Shown one piece after another: positions 48,832-59,837 of a stretch of 64,000 nucleotides of DNA. Under the pieces are notes generated by a model that saw nothing but the letters and a program-made list of their open reading frames with translations, searched no databases and was not told the origin of the DNA. The translations under genes and the position numbers were made by a program. This DNA comes from Chamaelirium japonicum (taxonomy: Eukaryota; Streptophyta; Magnoliopsida; Liliales; Melanthiaceae): the NCBI GenBank assembly GCA_947650365.1, contig OX393550.1:97292519-97356518 (forward strand), in the 5' to 3' direction. The stretch's first letter is position 1, and every line of letters begins with the position of its first letter.

Positions 48832-49262
48832 ACAATACTTCGGAGCTTGTGGAGTCTCCAAAAGGCTAAAAATCAAGTGATGTAAAGTGCGTCTATAAAA
48901 CAAAGTTAAATGAAAACTGAGAATTTTCGAGCCTCTCGATTCGTTGTGAAAGCCTACAACCCAAAGATATGGAATAGATTTCCAGCAAGCCTTTGCTCCT
49001 CATGCTCAGAGTATAACAATTAAAATGTTACTAGCATTGATAGCCCAAAGAAGTTGGAAAGTTTATAAAACGAATGTCAAGTCAGCGTGGTTGATTGAAT
49101 TTCTTAAAGAGGTAGTTTATGCTGATCAACCTCCCGGCTATGTAAAGAAAAGTTTAGAAGAAATTTTGTATGATGTGTGGTCTACCTTAAGAGGGGGGGA
49201 GGGATTATTGCATTGCTTGGTTTGTTGGTCTTTATTATCTTTGGCCCAACGAAAATATTCCG
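48832..49262 (+). pseudogene. Copia RT fragment
   Basis: The frame includes DFQQAFAPHAQSITIKMLLA, QRSWKVYKTNVKSAW and YADQPPGYVKK, a classic part of copia RT. No LTRs belong to it. It is a fossil fragment unrelated in position to its neighbours. Confidence 0.82.
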
Positions 49263-49278
49263 AAGATAATTTTGTTTT

Positions 49279-49575
49279 GGGCAAATTTGACACTTCCCCA
49301 CCTAAAATTATATGTTAATTAGTAAGTCACCCCCATTTTAATCATTATTAGACTTACCCCCCCAATTTGACTTATACCCCCAAATTACTATATAATTGGC
49401 CAGAATGGGGGGGTATGCCTAAATATCATTTAGTTATGGGGGTGTATGTCTAAATATCATATTGTTATGGAAGTGTAAGTCTAATTTTTAGAAGGGGGGG
49501 TACGTTTAATATCGATTAAGAGAGGGGTGACTTACTAATTAGCATATAATTTTGGGGGGGTAAATCAAATTTGCT
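49279..49575. mobile_element. Palindromic MITE (GGCAAATTTGA ends)
   Basis: Left GGCAAATTTGA..CCTAAAATTATATG pairs with the right CATATAATTTTGGGGGGGTA..CAAATTTGCTC. Runs of CCCCC/GGGGG and TTAATTAGTAAGTCACCCC occur in both arms. It is built like the 29,468 and 57,357 MITEs but differs in sequence. Confidence 0.82.
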
Positions 49576-49922
49576 CTTTTGTTTTTTTGGTCATGCCAAA
49601 AAATATATGTATCTTTGGCCTATTTTTGTTGGGCTACTTGCATGATTTTTTTTATTAATTGCATGAAGTACAAATCCAAAATTGGCTAAATAATTCAAGT
49701 TCATTCTCCCAAAGAGACTATCCAACAACCCATGCCATGCAAACCATGCATATGTAAAAGGTTTGTATATTCTTTCCCGAGAAGCCCTATCAATAAATAT
49801 TGAAGCCATATCGAGTCTACACCACCTTTGGATCAATTGCTTTTGTGTGTTAAGCATCAAGAGCACACTTTCTATTGATCTCTTGTGTGTCCTCTTACGG
49901 CTTAGACAGATCGAGCCATTTA

Positions 49923-50157
49923 GGCTCCATTTGGTTTGGTTTGGTTCGAAGTATCCAGTGCAGTAAGCCGCTTTGAGGTAAGTATTTAAAATATATGTAT
50001 GACTTACTCATTTGTTTTGCAGTGTCCGGGCACAGTAATTCGATTTAGTCTCTGGGTTATGTCATAACTGAGGTTAACTCAATACCATAAAATAAACGAT
50101 AAGACAAATACCTCGTAACCATAATACCTCACAGAATACTTCGAAACAAACGGAGCC
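49923..50157. mobile_element. Tourist-type (PIF/Harbinger) MITE with TTA duplication
   Basis: GGCTCCATTTGGTTTGG at the left pairs with CAAACGGAGCC at the right. TTA lies on both sides (49,920-49,922 and 50,158-50,160), the hallmark of Tourist-like elements. It is 235 bp and non-coding. Confidence 0.9.
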
Positions 50158-50310
50158 TTAGTGAGTATATAGGCTACTTATCCATCGGTCTTGATTGGAT
50201 GCACCCCACACGTGTGTTTGGATCTAGTGAAGCTATTTTACCGTTCTATACTCTGCTTCAATAAAAGATAATTGTCGCTTGTATATGAGATACTTCTAGA
50301 TGGTTCCATA

Positions 50311-50775
50311 GGGAATGTTTGGATACGATCCGGATCCGAGATTCTAGGAGCCAAGAATCTCTAAAAGACAGCCTGTTTGGATACAACAGATCCCGAAAAG
50401 CATTTCTTCAGAGAACCCAAAACGTTCTCCTGGGAGCCAATTTCCTGGCGCCCAAAATCGAGCTCCGGAGCCCTTTTTTCGTATTCTGGGCTCCAAGACT
50501 CTCAGAATCAGAATCCTATCCAAGCAGAGCGGCTCTGTTTGGATAGGATTCTGCTTCTGGGATTCTAGGAGCCCAGAATCCCAAAATCTTAAAAAAAATG
50601 GCTTTGGAGTCCAAAGTCTCAATTTTGGGCTCCAAAAAAATAGCTCTCAGATGTACATTTTGGGCTCTCCGAATAAAACACTTTTTAGGATCTGGTCATA
50701 TTCAAACAAGCTCTTTTTCTTTTTTAGGGATTCCGGGCTTCCAGAATCCTATAATCGGAGCGTATTCAAACATTC
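50311..50775. mobile_element. MITE with GGGAATGTTTGGATACG ends
   Basis: The left end pairs with CGTATTCAAACATTC at the right. Internal GGATTCTAGGAGCCCAGAATCC-like repeats in both orientations make it a foldback. It lies about 230 bp beyond the VPS2 stop codon. Superfamily uncertain. Confidence 0.72.
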
Positions 50776-51005
50776 AAGTTCCTTGATTCTTCTAAGTGTC
50801 TTTCACGCTGGCTCGACCAAAGTTCTTCTAGTGTTCTAGAGGTTCGATGATCTTCGAACATGATTCCTAATTGGAGGTGGAGAATGAGAACTTGGAACGA
50901 ACCTCTGTTTGATCTATAGACATAGCATAATACCAAACATATCACATCATATAATACACACTGGCACCCTTGGTTCCTTCTCAAATGTCAGGCTCTCATG
51001 GAAGT

Positions 51006-51486
51006 CTACATTTTCCTGAGATTATCTAACCTCGCCTGTAGATCATTGTCGATCCCACCATCGTCGGCCGCACTTGCTTCAGCTTGGGCTACCTTGTTGG
51101 CGGCCACCGGCGGAGCCACCGCCGACGAGGGCGCCTTGACCAGCTGCATAAATAGAAACCAGTAAGTCCGAGATCTCAATGGAAGAGTGCCGTCGCGGAT
51201 GTTCGACTTTGCGAGCATGATGTACCTCGGAATTGATGTCGATTCCAATCTCGTCGAGGACCTGGTTCACGAGCTCCTCCGTCTCTTCCTCCTCCTCGTC
51301 CCCTTCCAAGGCGTCGTCGATGGCATCTCCCATCACCTCAGAGACGAGCTCCATCTTCTCGTTCTGCCGCTCGAACTCCTGCATTATCTTCTGCAGCGCC
51401 GGTAGGTTCATCTGCCGGTTCATCTGCCCCATCGCCTTGGTGACCCCTTTCATCGCCTCGCCCATGGCTTGTGTTGATTTCAATGT
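51006..51486 (-). CDS. VPS2: VPS2 (CHMP2-type ESCRT-III subunit), last two exons
   Basis: Two exons on the minus strand fit canonical splice sites. Exon 51,486-51,226 is preceded by ACTTCACAG and followed by GTACATC; exon 51,143-51,006 is preceded by TTTATGCAG and ends AAAATGTAG. They encode TLKSTQAMGEAMKGVTKAMG, then LQKIMQEFERQNEKMELVSE, an acidic stretch, then LVKAPSS and the C-terminal DLQARLDNLRKM, which fits a MIT-interacting motif for the VPS4 ATPase. VPS2 is part of the ESCRT-III polymer that pinches off vesicles into multivesicular bodies. Plant VPS2 is usually about 225 residues. Only the C-terminal 132 are here, and the basic N-terminal half is not found upstream within the window. 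Either a long repeat-filled intron continues beyond 64,000 or the gene is truncated. Confidence 0.92.
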
Positions 51487-51833
51487 CTGTGAAGTATCAG
51501 AAAATTCATCTTTTGATATCAAGAGGCAGGAAAACGCTGTTGGTCTCACCCGATATTCACGAGAAGTTGGAATGCCAAATCATTTAGTCACGTTCCAGGA
51601 TACCAAAACAAAACATTGTTACACAGAAATATGCCGAAATACGCCAAAATTCTCCCCCTTTATACAGCTGTCCCAAAATATCCATGAAATTTCTTGAATT
51701 ATCGCCGAAATATCTCGGTTTTCCGGGATTCTGATACGAAACCGAAATACAAACTATTAACAAAGTACTGCTTATCAAGTGCAATCCATCTACAGGACCA
51801 TGGAATCACTCGTCGCTCAATCTTGGATATGCC
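51487..51833 (-). other. VPS2 upstream intron; repeat-like sequence
   Basis: Beyond the acceptor comes sequence with CCGAAATATC/GAAATTTC-type motifs that recall the insert at 7,319-8,429. No coding exon for the VPS2 N-terminal half is visible. Confidence 0.45.
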
Positions 51834-53217
51834 AAGAGGCATCTTGTTTGGTGAGAGAGGACATGGATTCAACTAGAGGACCTCCGATAAACCCTAACAC
51901 CTATCATTAATTACTTCAATTAGGAGAACCTCCGATCAGAACACACCTACGATGCAGTAAATAAGACCTAGCAAACGAAAACAAGATTAGTGATTTCATT
52001 AGCTTGATTTGGTCATTTACATGTCTTAGCCAAGAGCATAACCCTAGTCTACCTCCTTTGCAAAGAAAGTAGAAAATATATTTGAATCTGGGACAACATT
52101 TGGATGTTATTGGGGAAGCCAATTTTACGGATATAGAGGTCCCCATAGTCCTACCTCTCAAACTTCTACTTTGGCACAACTTTAAGAACAGTGGTCCATG
52201 AATTTGACTTTGCACCGACTTCGGAATCAGTTTAAGGACTAAAGGGGGCAATGGATTTGGCTTTGAGCTTTAATTGTTGGACCTTGTGGGTGCTAAGAGG
52301 CATCTTGTTTGGTGAGAGAGGACATGGATTCAACTAGAGGACCTCCGATAAACCCTAACACCTATCATTAATTACTTCAATTAGGAGAACCTCCGATCAG
52401 AACACACCTACGATGCAGTAAATAAGACCTAGCAAACGAAAACAAGATTAATGATTTCATTAGCTTGATTTGGTCATTTACATGTCTTAGCCAAGAGCAG
52501 AACCCTAGTCTTCCTCCTTTGAAAAGAAAGTAGAAAATATATTTGAATCTGGTACAACATTTGGATGTTATTGGGGAAGCCAATTTTACGGATATAGAGG
52601 TCCCCATAGTCTTACCTTTCAAACTTCTACTTTGGCACAACGTTAAGGACAGTGGTCCATGAATTTGACTTTGCACTGACTTCGGAATCAGTTTAAGGAC
52701 TAAAGGGGGCAATGGATTTGGCTTCGAGCTTTAATTGTTGGACCTTGTGGGTGCTAAGAGGCATCTTGTTTGGTGAGAGAGGACATGGATTCAACTAGAG
52801 GACCTCCGATAAACCCTAACACCTATCATTAATTACTTCAATTAGGAGAACCTCCGATCAGAACACACCTTCGATGCAGTAAATAAGACCTAGTAAACGA
52901 AAACAAGATTAATGATTTCATTAGCTTGATTTGGTCATTTACATGTCTTAGCCAAGAGCATAACCCTAGTCTTCCTCCTTTGCAAAGAAAGTAGAAAATA
53001 TATTTGAATCTGGGACAACATTTGGATGTTATTGGGGAAGCCAATTTTACGGATATATAGGTCCCCATAGTCTTACCTTTCAAACTTCTACTTTGGCACA
53101 ACTTTAAGGACAGTGGTCCATGAATTTGACTTTGCACCGACTTCGGAATCAGTTTAAGGACTAAAGGGGGCAATGGATTTGGCTTTGAGCTTTAATTGTT
53201 GGACCTTGTGGGTGCTA
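51834..53217. repeat. 461-bp unit repeated three times in tandem
   Basis: Units start AAGAGGCATCTTGTTTGGTG at about 51,834, 52,295 and 52,756, and end GTGGGTGCTAAGAG. They are about 97-98% alike by eye. Each contains the same open frame of 111 codons on the minus strand (51,916-52,251 and its copies). The frame is conserved in all three units, but that follows from the young repeat and does not prove coding function. Confidence 0.93.
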
Positions 53218-54190
53218 AGAGTCCACAGGCCGATGCAAGCCATGTGGCACCAGACTCCAATGTACCCCATCCATTCCCATTGCAAAAATCCTTGAGTCCC
53301 CCAATATAAGGGTAAGAAGAAACCTAAAAGGGAGGCATGGGTGGCAGTGGAGTCCAAAAAGCCAAAAACCAACCCAGAAAATCGGGGTTTGGGTATAAAT
53401 TTTATTCGTGAATTAAAGTTGGGCAAGGAATGAGTATAGAAACTCTACACAAACAACTTTTGGTATGTGTATGGGTACACCTCAATACCAATACTGGAAG
53501 CCGATACCCGGTCTTCCTAACTCACGTGTTAGAAATTATATAAAATACGGGTCTGACTCTAAATAGGCAGAACCAACCCGAACTCATACCCTACCCAAGG
53601 ACGATCATGGTTCAAAAATCAATCGAAACTGAGTAGTATCGGTCAATTCATATTGGTTTTCTACATACCATGACCGATACAAGGATCATTATGTTGATTT
53701 TACCAAAATTAGGAGGAAAAAAATAATTATAGTTTGTCAAGGATAAGGATATTATTGCCGATCTAATAACTTCTATAAGAAAGGCTAACATTGATAAAAT
53801 ATGAATGGTTCGAATAATATCTACTAATATCGCTGAAAACATTGTTAAAATACTTCTACGAGAAGGTTTTCTTGAAAACGTTCGAAACATCATGAAGGTA
53901 ACAAATATTTCTTGGTTTCAACCCTGCGACGTAGAAGGACGAGAAAATGAATATATAGAACAATTTTCAAGCGTATCAACAGACCCAATCTACGAATCTA
54001 TTCCAACTATCAACATCTTGACATGGTCGTGACCAATATAATTCGAGCCGTATCAATCAATACAGCCGAATCAGACCTGATACATTGAGTCGTTGAGTCT
54101 AGCCCACATCCACTAATAGCTGGATTTGTTGCCTTATTGCACATGGCTTGTACAAACTATACAGTAGTAGCACTTGGGAAGTATATGAGC

Positions 54191-54193
<3 letters not shown>
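53218..54193. other. AT-rich sequence; no gene recognised
   Basis: It has a few weak MITE-like ends (CGGGTCTGACTC, GAACCAACCCGAACTC near 53,550-53,590). A 75-residue frame at 53,805 resembles nothing known to me. Confidence 0.4.

Positions 54194-54257
<64 letters not shown>
54194..54257. repeat. (TA)n microsatellite beside a Helitron end
   Basis: About 32 TA dinucleotides lie here. The Helitron 3' terminus abuts the tract. Confidence 0.95.
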
Positions 54258-54258
<1 letters not shown>

Positions 54259-54500
54259 TAGTAAAAACCCCGTGCCCATGGGCACGAATAAGATTTCAAG
54301 AGCTACAAAAACATATTTTGGGCGGTAATAATATTTAGAGTGTGGTGGTAATATTTTGAGAGCAACAATAATAATTTATGGGCAATGATATTATTTCGAG
54401 GCGGGGGGGGGGGGTTATATTTCGAGGATGGTAACACATTATTTCGAGAGCGATAACAATATTATTAGGGGGTCCAATAATTCGAGGGTGGTAAAAGAAC
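54258..54500 (-). mobile_element. Helitron 3' terminus (minus strand), body extends to higher coordinates
   Basis: On the minus strand the sequence reads CGTGCCCATGGGCACG, a perfect 16-bp hairpin (54,271-54,286), then GGGTTTTTACTAG and a T outside. A hairpin about 10 bases before CTAG next to T is the standard Helitron 3' end. The 5' end (TC) was not located. Helitrons move by rolling-circle replication. No Rep/helicase is visible, so this is a non-autonomous copy. Confidence 0.82.
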
Positions 54501-54590
54501 CTGACAACCGCCGACCCCACTCAACCCGACCATCATGCAAACTAACGATTGTGGTGAGGTTTTAACTTGGAACCTCACTCCCTCCATGTT

Positions 54591-54591
<1 letters not shown>

Positions 54592-54627
<36 letters not shown>
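54592..54627. repeat. (CT)n microsatellite
   Basis: About 18 CT dinucleotides. Confidence 0.92.
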
Positions 54628-54630
<3 letters not shown>

Positions 54631-54639
54631 CTCGGAAGG

Positions 54640-55737
54640 CCGCCTTCCACGGCTAAAAACTTTTGGTAAGGGCGCCCACATCTGGCAGGGGAGTCAAAAT
54701 TCATTCGACGACACCCACATACGATCAAGACGCTCATTATCGACGATAGCACCTATACCTTCAATCGGTAACCTTCTCGTTTGCTAGGTCTAGCGGCAAT
54801 CGACACTAAAGTGACCGCCTTCGACGATAAAAACACACTCAAACACCTTAGATGACTATGGCAGTGCCAACAGGTATGAAAAATTCTTCTGAGGCGTGGA
54901 AATTTTGTGTTGGGGTCGATCACATTCGATTAAGGCACTCATTTTCATCGGGGTGGCAATGTTATGTGGCGAACGCCCCTACCCCCACCAAAAATGGTCA
55001 AACGATTCAATATAAGCGTCGACGGTGCCCACATTCGTCCGTGATGCCCATTTTCAGAGGGAGCGACAACATTCGGCGACGACAACCCTGACTGAAAATG
55101 GTCGCAGATAACAATGTGGTCGTTGTCATTGCATAATTCCATTTTTTTCAATTGTGTAAAAAACCTATAACAAAATCCGACAAATTACATTTTACCTAAA
55201 CTCTAGTTTTTTTTCATAATGAACAATATTTTACTAACATTAAATGGAGATTTGATTGTAATTTGATCAAAATGGAACAAATTTTCACAGCAAAATTTCC
55301 TTTTTAAAAAATACCACCGACATTAACCAGAACGCGGTTCAAGAACATCATGAGCTACATGTGCATTCCAGAAAGTCAACTGTAAAACTACATAGCAAAA
55401 GCTTTGAGGGCTATAGACGGGCATCAGATTCACCATAGCACTCAAATATGATATTACTAATCTCAAGAACAGAATAACAATATAATATACACAACTGATA
55501 AAAATTCATAACAGTCACATACATTCTCATCATCCATACACATTCATTGTCATCTTCATCGGCCTTCGGTCATACACAGTTACACACATACAGACCCACA
55601 CATACACAGGCACATGCAAACGAATGACTGTGAGGGTATCGGAAAAAGTTTTCTAACCATACAGTAGGTATCAAAAAAAGGTTTCCAATGTCGCCTGTCT
55701 CAGTTCATTTGTCCCCCCCACAACCGTTGTCCTTTAT
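54640..55737. other. Probable Helitron interior or unrelated spacer; no gene
   Basis: Contains many ATTTTCA/GGCGACAACATTCG-like short motifs. The last 50 bp (CTCAGTTCATTTGTCC... to TATTATATAT) matches 59,699-59,750, so the two TA-flanked MITE insertions sit in copies of the same host repeat. Confidence 0.4.
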
Positions 55738-55762
55738 ATTATATATATATAGAGAGAGAGAA

Positions 55763-55904
55763 ATGCTTGAATGCGGCATGCGGTAAGTGCGGCACCTACC
55801 GCATGCCGTCTGATGCACTGCTGCGTGCATGCGATGCACGCAGTGTGTGCATCAGACGGTTGCGGCGCTGTGCCGCACGTACCACATGCCGCAGCATAGC
55901 ATGC

Positions 55905-55907
<3 letters not shown>
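55763..55907. mobile_element. Palindromic MITE in a TA/GA tract, GCGGCATGCGG family, copy 1
   Basis: ATGCTTGAATGCGGCATGCGG pairs with CCGCATGCCGC-like sequence at the right, and the centre is GCGTGCATGCGATGCACGC. It is flanked by (TA)n plus GAGAGA on the left and a long (TA)n then (CA)n on the right. It is related to 63,411-63,555. Confidence 0.85.
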
Positions 55908-55988
<81 letters not shown>

Positions 55989-55989
55989 C
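55908..55989. repeat. (TA)n(CA)n microsatellite
   Basis: About 30 TA then about 9 CA dinucleotides follow the MITE directly. Confidence 0.95.
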
Positions 55990-57356
55990 CACACCGAGTC
56001 CCCCGAGTCAAGTCTTCGAGTTACTCGACTCGGTGGACTTTCGAGTCGGCGAGTTCTAGGTTTTTGAACACTGATATTATCTCATATATAATTTTTTTAA
56101 TAATAAAATAAATTGTCGCCTCGATCTCATGTAGGCCATTCCTTGCCTGGCCTCCTTGACAACATTGAATCGGGTGAAGCAAGTCCATATCATACCTAAA
56201 ATTTAAATCACACCCCAATTAAACCTGGATTTCTTTTTTTTTTTTCCGCCAAACCGGATTTTGATTCCCGAATAGTTTTGTTTTTTTCATGGTCTAAACC
56301 CGACTGAATAGACCTTGAAACATTGCAACTTGCAAGTGTGGTCGCATATGTAGTTTGAATAGGCTAGAACACATATGTGAGGGCAACATATATGAACTAA
56401 GTATATGAGAGCACATAATCACACCATCATCATTAACCAAGTATATATCCTAGAAGATTGGTACAAAAAGTTGACCCATGCAACTTGGCGAAAGAGGAAA
56501 TCTGATCACATAGCCCAACAGCCAAAAAGGTGATTATTGTTCTTTTTAAACTCTTTTTCCATTTGCCACGCCCTCCCTTATCCCTCCTCCAAGCTTTCAA
56601 TCCCGCTTTAATTTTTTCCCCGAAGCTCATGCTAAAATTCCATCAATCTTCTATGGCCTATTCTAGTTCTCATCTTAAGCTTGATTGTTCTAAGTAGTGT
56701 TTTAAAACTCAGTCGAGTCAACTAGACCGAAAATCGATCAGTCTTGCCCATCGACTCGGACCAACCGAAATCCAACAAAATTTCCACCAATATTTAACCA
56801 AAATACGACAAATTTTGTTTTATTTTTTTTTCTATCGAAATTGACATTTAAAACCTTGCGTTCACATACTGTTGTACCATTATATTTGCCCTTGATATAG
56901 AGAGACCAAATCTATGATTCATGGCTCTAATAGATTCTTTTTAACATGGTCAAGCACATCAATGCACATAGTCAAGCACGGCAATGCATCGGCGTAGGAG
57001 CAAATGCTCGATGTTTGAGCCATATTTATTTCTCTAGGGAGGTGAATAATTTGTGGGCGGGAACAAAACATTCTAGAGCGGCGACAAATTTTCAAAGGAG
57101 GTGATAATATTTTAAGGGTGAATAATAATTTGTAAGTGACGATAATACTTCGAGGGAGGTGACAATGTTTCGAGGGTGACAATAAAAAATAAATGGGAAG
57201 AAAATCATATATTAGTGAAATGGAATGGAATACCTATAAATAACCAATCAGAGCATGAGTTTTTTTGTTATTCCTCTATAAACCAATCAATACAACCGAT
57301 TAATACAAAGTAAGGAATAACATCAACCAACAATATTCAACATAAAAAAATTAAGA
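55990..57356. other. Spacer with MITE-like fragments; no gene
   Basis: GAGTCAAGTCTTCGAGTTAC and GTTTTAAAACTCAGTCGAGTC-type pieces (near 56,000 and 56,700) resemble ends of CGAGTC-rich MITEs. 57,020-57,180 shares GGTGATAATATTTT / CGAGGGAGGTGACAAT motifs with 54,310-54,500 and may belong to the same Helitron family. Confidence 0.4.
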
Positions 57357-57619
57357 GTTATTTTGACTTTGCCCCCCAAATTTTGCCTTGAATTAGACTT
57401 TACCCCCCATATTTTTATTAATTAGACTTTACCCCCCAAAACTAATTGTTCCGTCAGCTCACCATCTAAGAGAAAGGGTGAGCTGACGGAGAAGAAATAA
57501 AGTTTTGGGGGGTGAGCTGACGGAACAGTTAATTTTGGGGGATAAAGTCTAATTAATAAAAATATGGGGGTTAAAGTCTAATTCAAGGCTAAATTTGGGG
57601 GGCAAAGTCAAAATAACCC
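57357..57619. mobile_element. Palindromic MITE, copy 2 (TTATTTTGACTTTGCC ends)
   Basis: It is close to 29,468-29,736 throughout, with GTTATTTTGACTTTGCCCCC at the left and its inverse GGCAAAGTCAAAATAACCC at the right. Two members of one family establish the element's limits. Confidence 0.88.
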
Positions 57620-57705
57620 AAAAATTAAACAACAGACAACTCATGCTCTGTGTGTACGCCATGGTAGAATAAACTATGCAGAGAAAATTTATAGCTTTCT
57701 TTATC

Positions 57706-58002
57706 TCATGTTTCTCTAGCGAGCTCCGTGGTATTTAGCATGGTAGAATCTGGAGAACAACCATCTTTCTCCATTTGTAAGAACAATTCCTCAACCTCAT
57801 GCAACAACCCTTCTTGAATAAGTCCATTCATCATTAGGGTATATGTGTTAGTATCTGGCATCAAGCCTTTGCTTGGAATACTATTAAAGAGATCTTTGGT
57901 CGCTTTAATTTTACCGGCTCTAAACATCCCATCAATTACGATGTTGAAGGTCTTAACCTCGAGTTCATACTTTTGCAACAATAGAAATTGGAATAGATCC
58001 AC
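57706..58002 (-). pseudogene. PPR protein C-terminal fragment
   Basis: The frame contains at least two PPR helices: VKTFNIVIDGMFRAGKIKA..LFNSIPSKGLMPD and TNTYTLMMNGLIQEGLLHE..FLQMEKDGCSPD. Pentatricopeptide repeat proteins bind organelle RNA. A normal P-class member has ten or more repeats. Only about 98 residues remain and the frame ends early (ELARET), so this is a stray fragment. Confidence 0.82.
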
Positions 58003-58505
58003 AGCAAATTCTAGGTAAAAAAAAAACCAAGGATTCTACCATTGATTGTTTGATCGCCAAATGAACATTCAGTTTCTTTCAGCAAATTCTAGGTGAAAAA
58101 AAAAACCAAAGATTTTTTTCGAGAGCAAACACATGACAGACAATGACTGTTGAAAAAACCTTATGATTTTTTTTGGCAATCAAACAATAATTGACTGCTC
58201 AAAAGAAAACTCATGTAAAACATTTAGCAATTGAATGATGGATTTTCGGAGATTTACAAAAAAACCCAGGTAAAACACATGGTAGACAATATCTGTTAAA
58301 AAAAACCCTAGAATTTTTTGGCGAGCAAACAACCATTACTTGGGTTCAAAACAAAACTCAAGTAAAACATTCAATAATTATTCTCTCAGATGGGATACGA
58401 TGGCGATAAAGACATCCACAGATCTCCAAAAAAAAAAAAAAATGTTTAAAGAAAATAAAGAAACACCACCCATGCACAGAGAGAGAGAGAGAGAGAGGGG
58501 GGGGG
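58003..58505. other. Repetitive spacer; no gene
   Basis: Three diverged copies of an AGCAAATTCTAGGTAAAAAAAA / ACCATTGATTGTTTG-like unit lie at about 58,000-58,390. Confidence 0.45.
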
Positions 58506-58514
58506 TAAACAATT

Positions 58515-58668
58515 ACCTGTGGATGTAGATCCCGCAGATGGGGCGGTGGTCATAGGGGTTGTCGAAGGAGATCGAGGCCAAGGGGCCACGAAGGGATGCG
58601 GGGTTGATCGACAAAGAGATAGGGGGGATCGGCTTCTCTCGATTTCGTCTACCCGAAGCCATCACCTG
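58515..58668 (-). pseudogene. Exon-like frame of an unidentified gene
   Basis: Minus-strand sequence has TTTTACAG just upstream, ATG at about 58,662, 51 codons, then an AG|GTAATT donor near 58,510. The product starts MASGRRNREKPIPPISL and ends SFDNPYDHRPICGIYIHR. GC content and splice-like borders suggest a real or captured first exon. I do not recognise the protein and see no second exon downstream (the PPR fragment at 57,706-58,002 is on the same strand but is not a natural continuation). Confidence 0.4.
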
Positions 58669-58683
58669 TAAAAGCCTCATCCT

Positions 58684-59430
58684 CAAGAGAGAGAGAGAGA
58701 GAGAGAGAGATCAAATGCTCATGTGGGGGCTCACCGGAGGGCTGGGCGGTGACCGGATGTGCACAGCGAGGTTGGGCTCGATCTGCGGCGCAACCAACAG
58801 GCGCGAAGCCTAGGCGGGTGGCTGACGGGGGCTCAGGCGGTGCTCGGGCGTTAAGGGGTGCCTCTGGGTTGCAGCGGTCGAAAGCCGGGGCTGCACGGTG
58901 ATGGTGATTCTTGTCTTTTGAATCTGTGAAAAATAGTGGGGATGGAGGCAATGGGTGTGTGGGAGTGGGGAGGTTGAGGGATTGTGGCGGCGACGGGGAA
59001 GGGTATGGGAGGACGGTTGTCGGGAGGCGCGGATCTGGGAGGTCAGCGTCGATCGAGGGTCGGGCGGTGCGGATCGTGGCCAGCAGGGCTTGACCGCACA
59101 CCGGAGGGCGATTAGATCCTCCGAGCACATACCCACAGCAGGCCCGCAGACCAGAGAATGGGAGAAGAGGAGAAGCGAGGAAGATCCGAGGAGCTGCGGG
59201 AGGCTTTCTCACTTTCCATATGGGGGGGACTCTCTTGCAGCAATGAAGGGGAGGGGGGGTACTCTCTTGCAGCAACGAAGGGAGGGGGTGCGATTTTCCG
59301 AGGCAGGTGCGGGCGGCTCGTCATTAGCGAGGGAAGCTGACGATTTCCGAGGGAGGCTCGCGATTGCCTAGGGAGGAGCGGGCGACTCTCTCTTTCCTCA
59401 TCTCAACCTGTGCCGAATTCACAAAACACT
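58684..59430. other. GC-rich block with a GA microsatellite; no confident gene
   Basis: This may be the promoter or 5' region of the exon-like frame before it. It has a (GA)n tract (58,685-58,710) and long frames on both strands that are low-complexity Pro/Ser or Gly/Arg and match no domain. TCTCTCTTTCCTC repeats border it near 59,385-59,500. Confidence 0.4.
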
Positions 59431-59760
59431 TTTCCTCCGTCCGATTATCTCTCTCTTCTCTTCACTCCATCCGATTGTCTCTCTCTCACAAAACCCTTTT
59501 CCTCCAATGTAAAGGAGAGAATACAATAATCATTTAAGGGGAGAAAAAGGGAGATGATCCTAGCCATTGAATTCAAATTTAAAAGGTAGAAAGAAGGAAA
59601 GAAATAGAGGGAGATTTGAATTCAAATTTTAGAAACGGACGACTGTGATGGAGTTTCCTTGTTTATCCCCCTCCTCTAGATAAATCTGAGCTGCTCCTTT
59701 GTCTCAGTTCATTTGTCCCCCCCACAATCGTTGTCCCTTATTATATAGATATATATATAT

Positions 59761-59837
59761 ATGGGGACGGGGAGCCTGGACCTCAGGTGCAGCGTGAACG
59801 CTGCACCTAAGCCCTGGATGCATGACACGTGTTATTC
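59761..59837. mobile_element. Stub of a TA-flanked element with a small hairpin
   Basis: It follows an (AT)n tract. GGTGCAGCGTGAACGCTGCACC is a small hairpin. Its partner end is not visible, so it may be the leftover of an earlier insertion into the same TA tract. Confidence 0.45.

Noticed and set aside
51916-53173. Three similar 111-codon minus-strand ORFs as a gene family
   Set aside because: They are the same frame in three tandem copies of a 461-bp repeat. No known domain, and openness is inherited from the repeat.
54137-54328. Frames with long Tyr/Ile runs here and at 55,734-56,111, 62,234-62,989 and 63,248-63,600
   Set aside because: They are translations of (TA)n and (CT/GA)n microsatellites.
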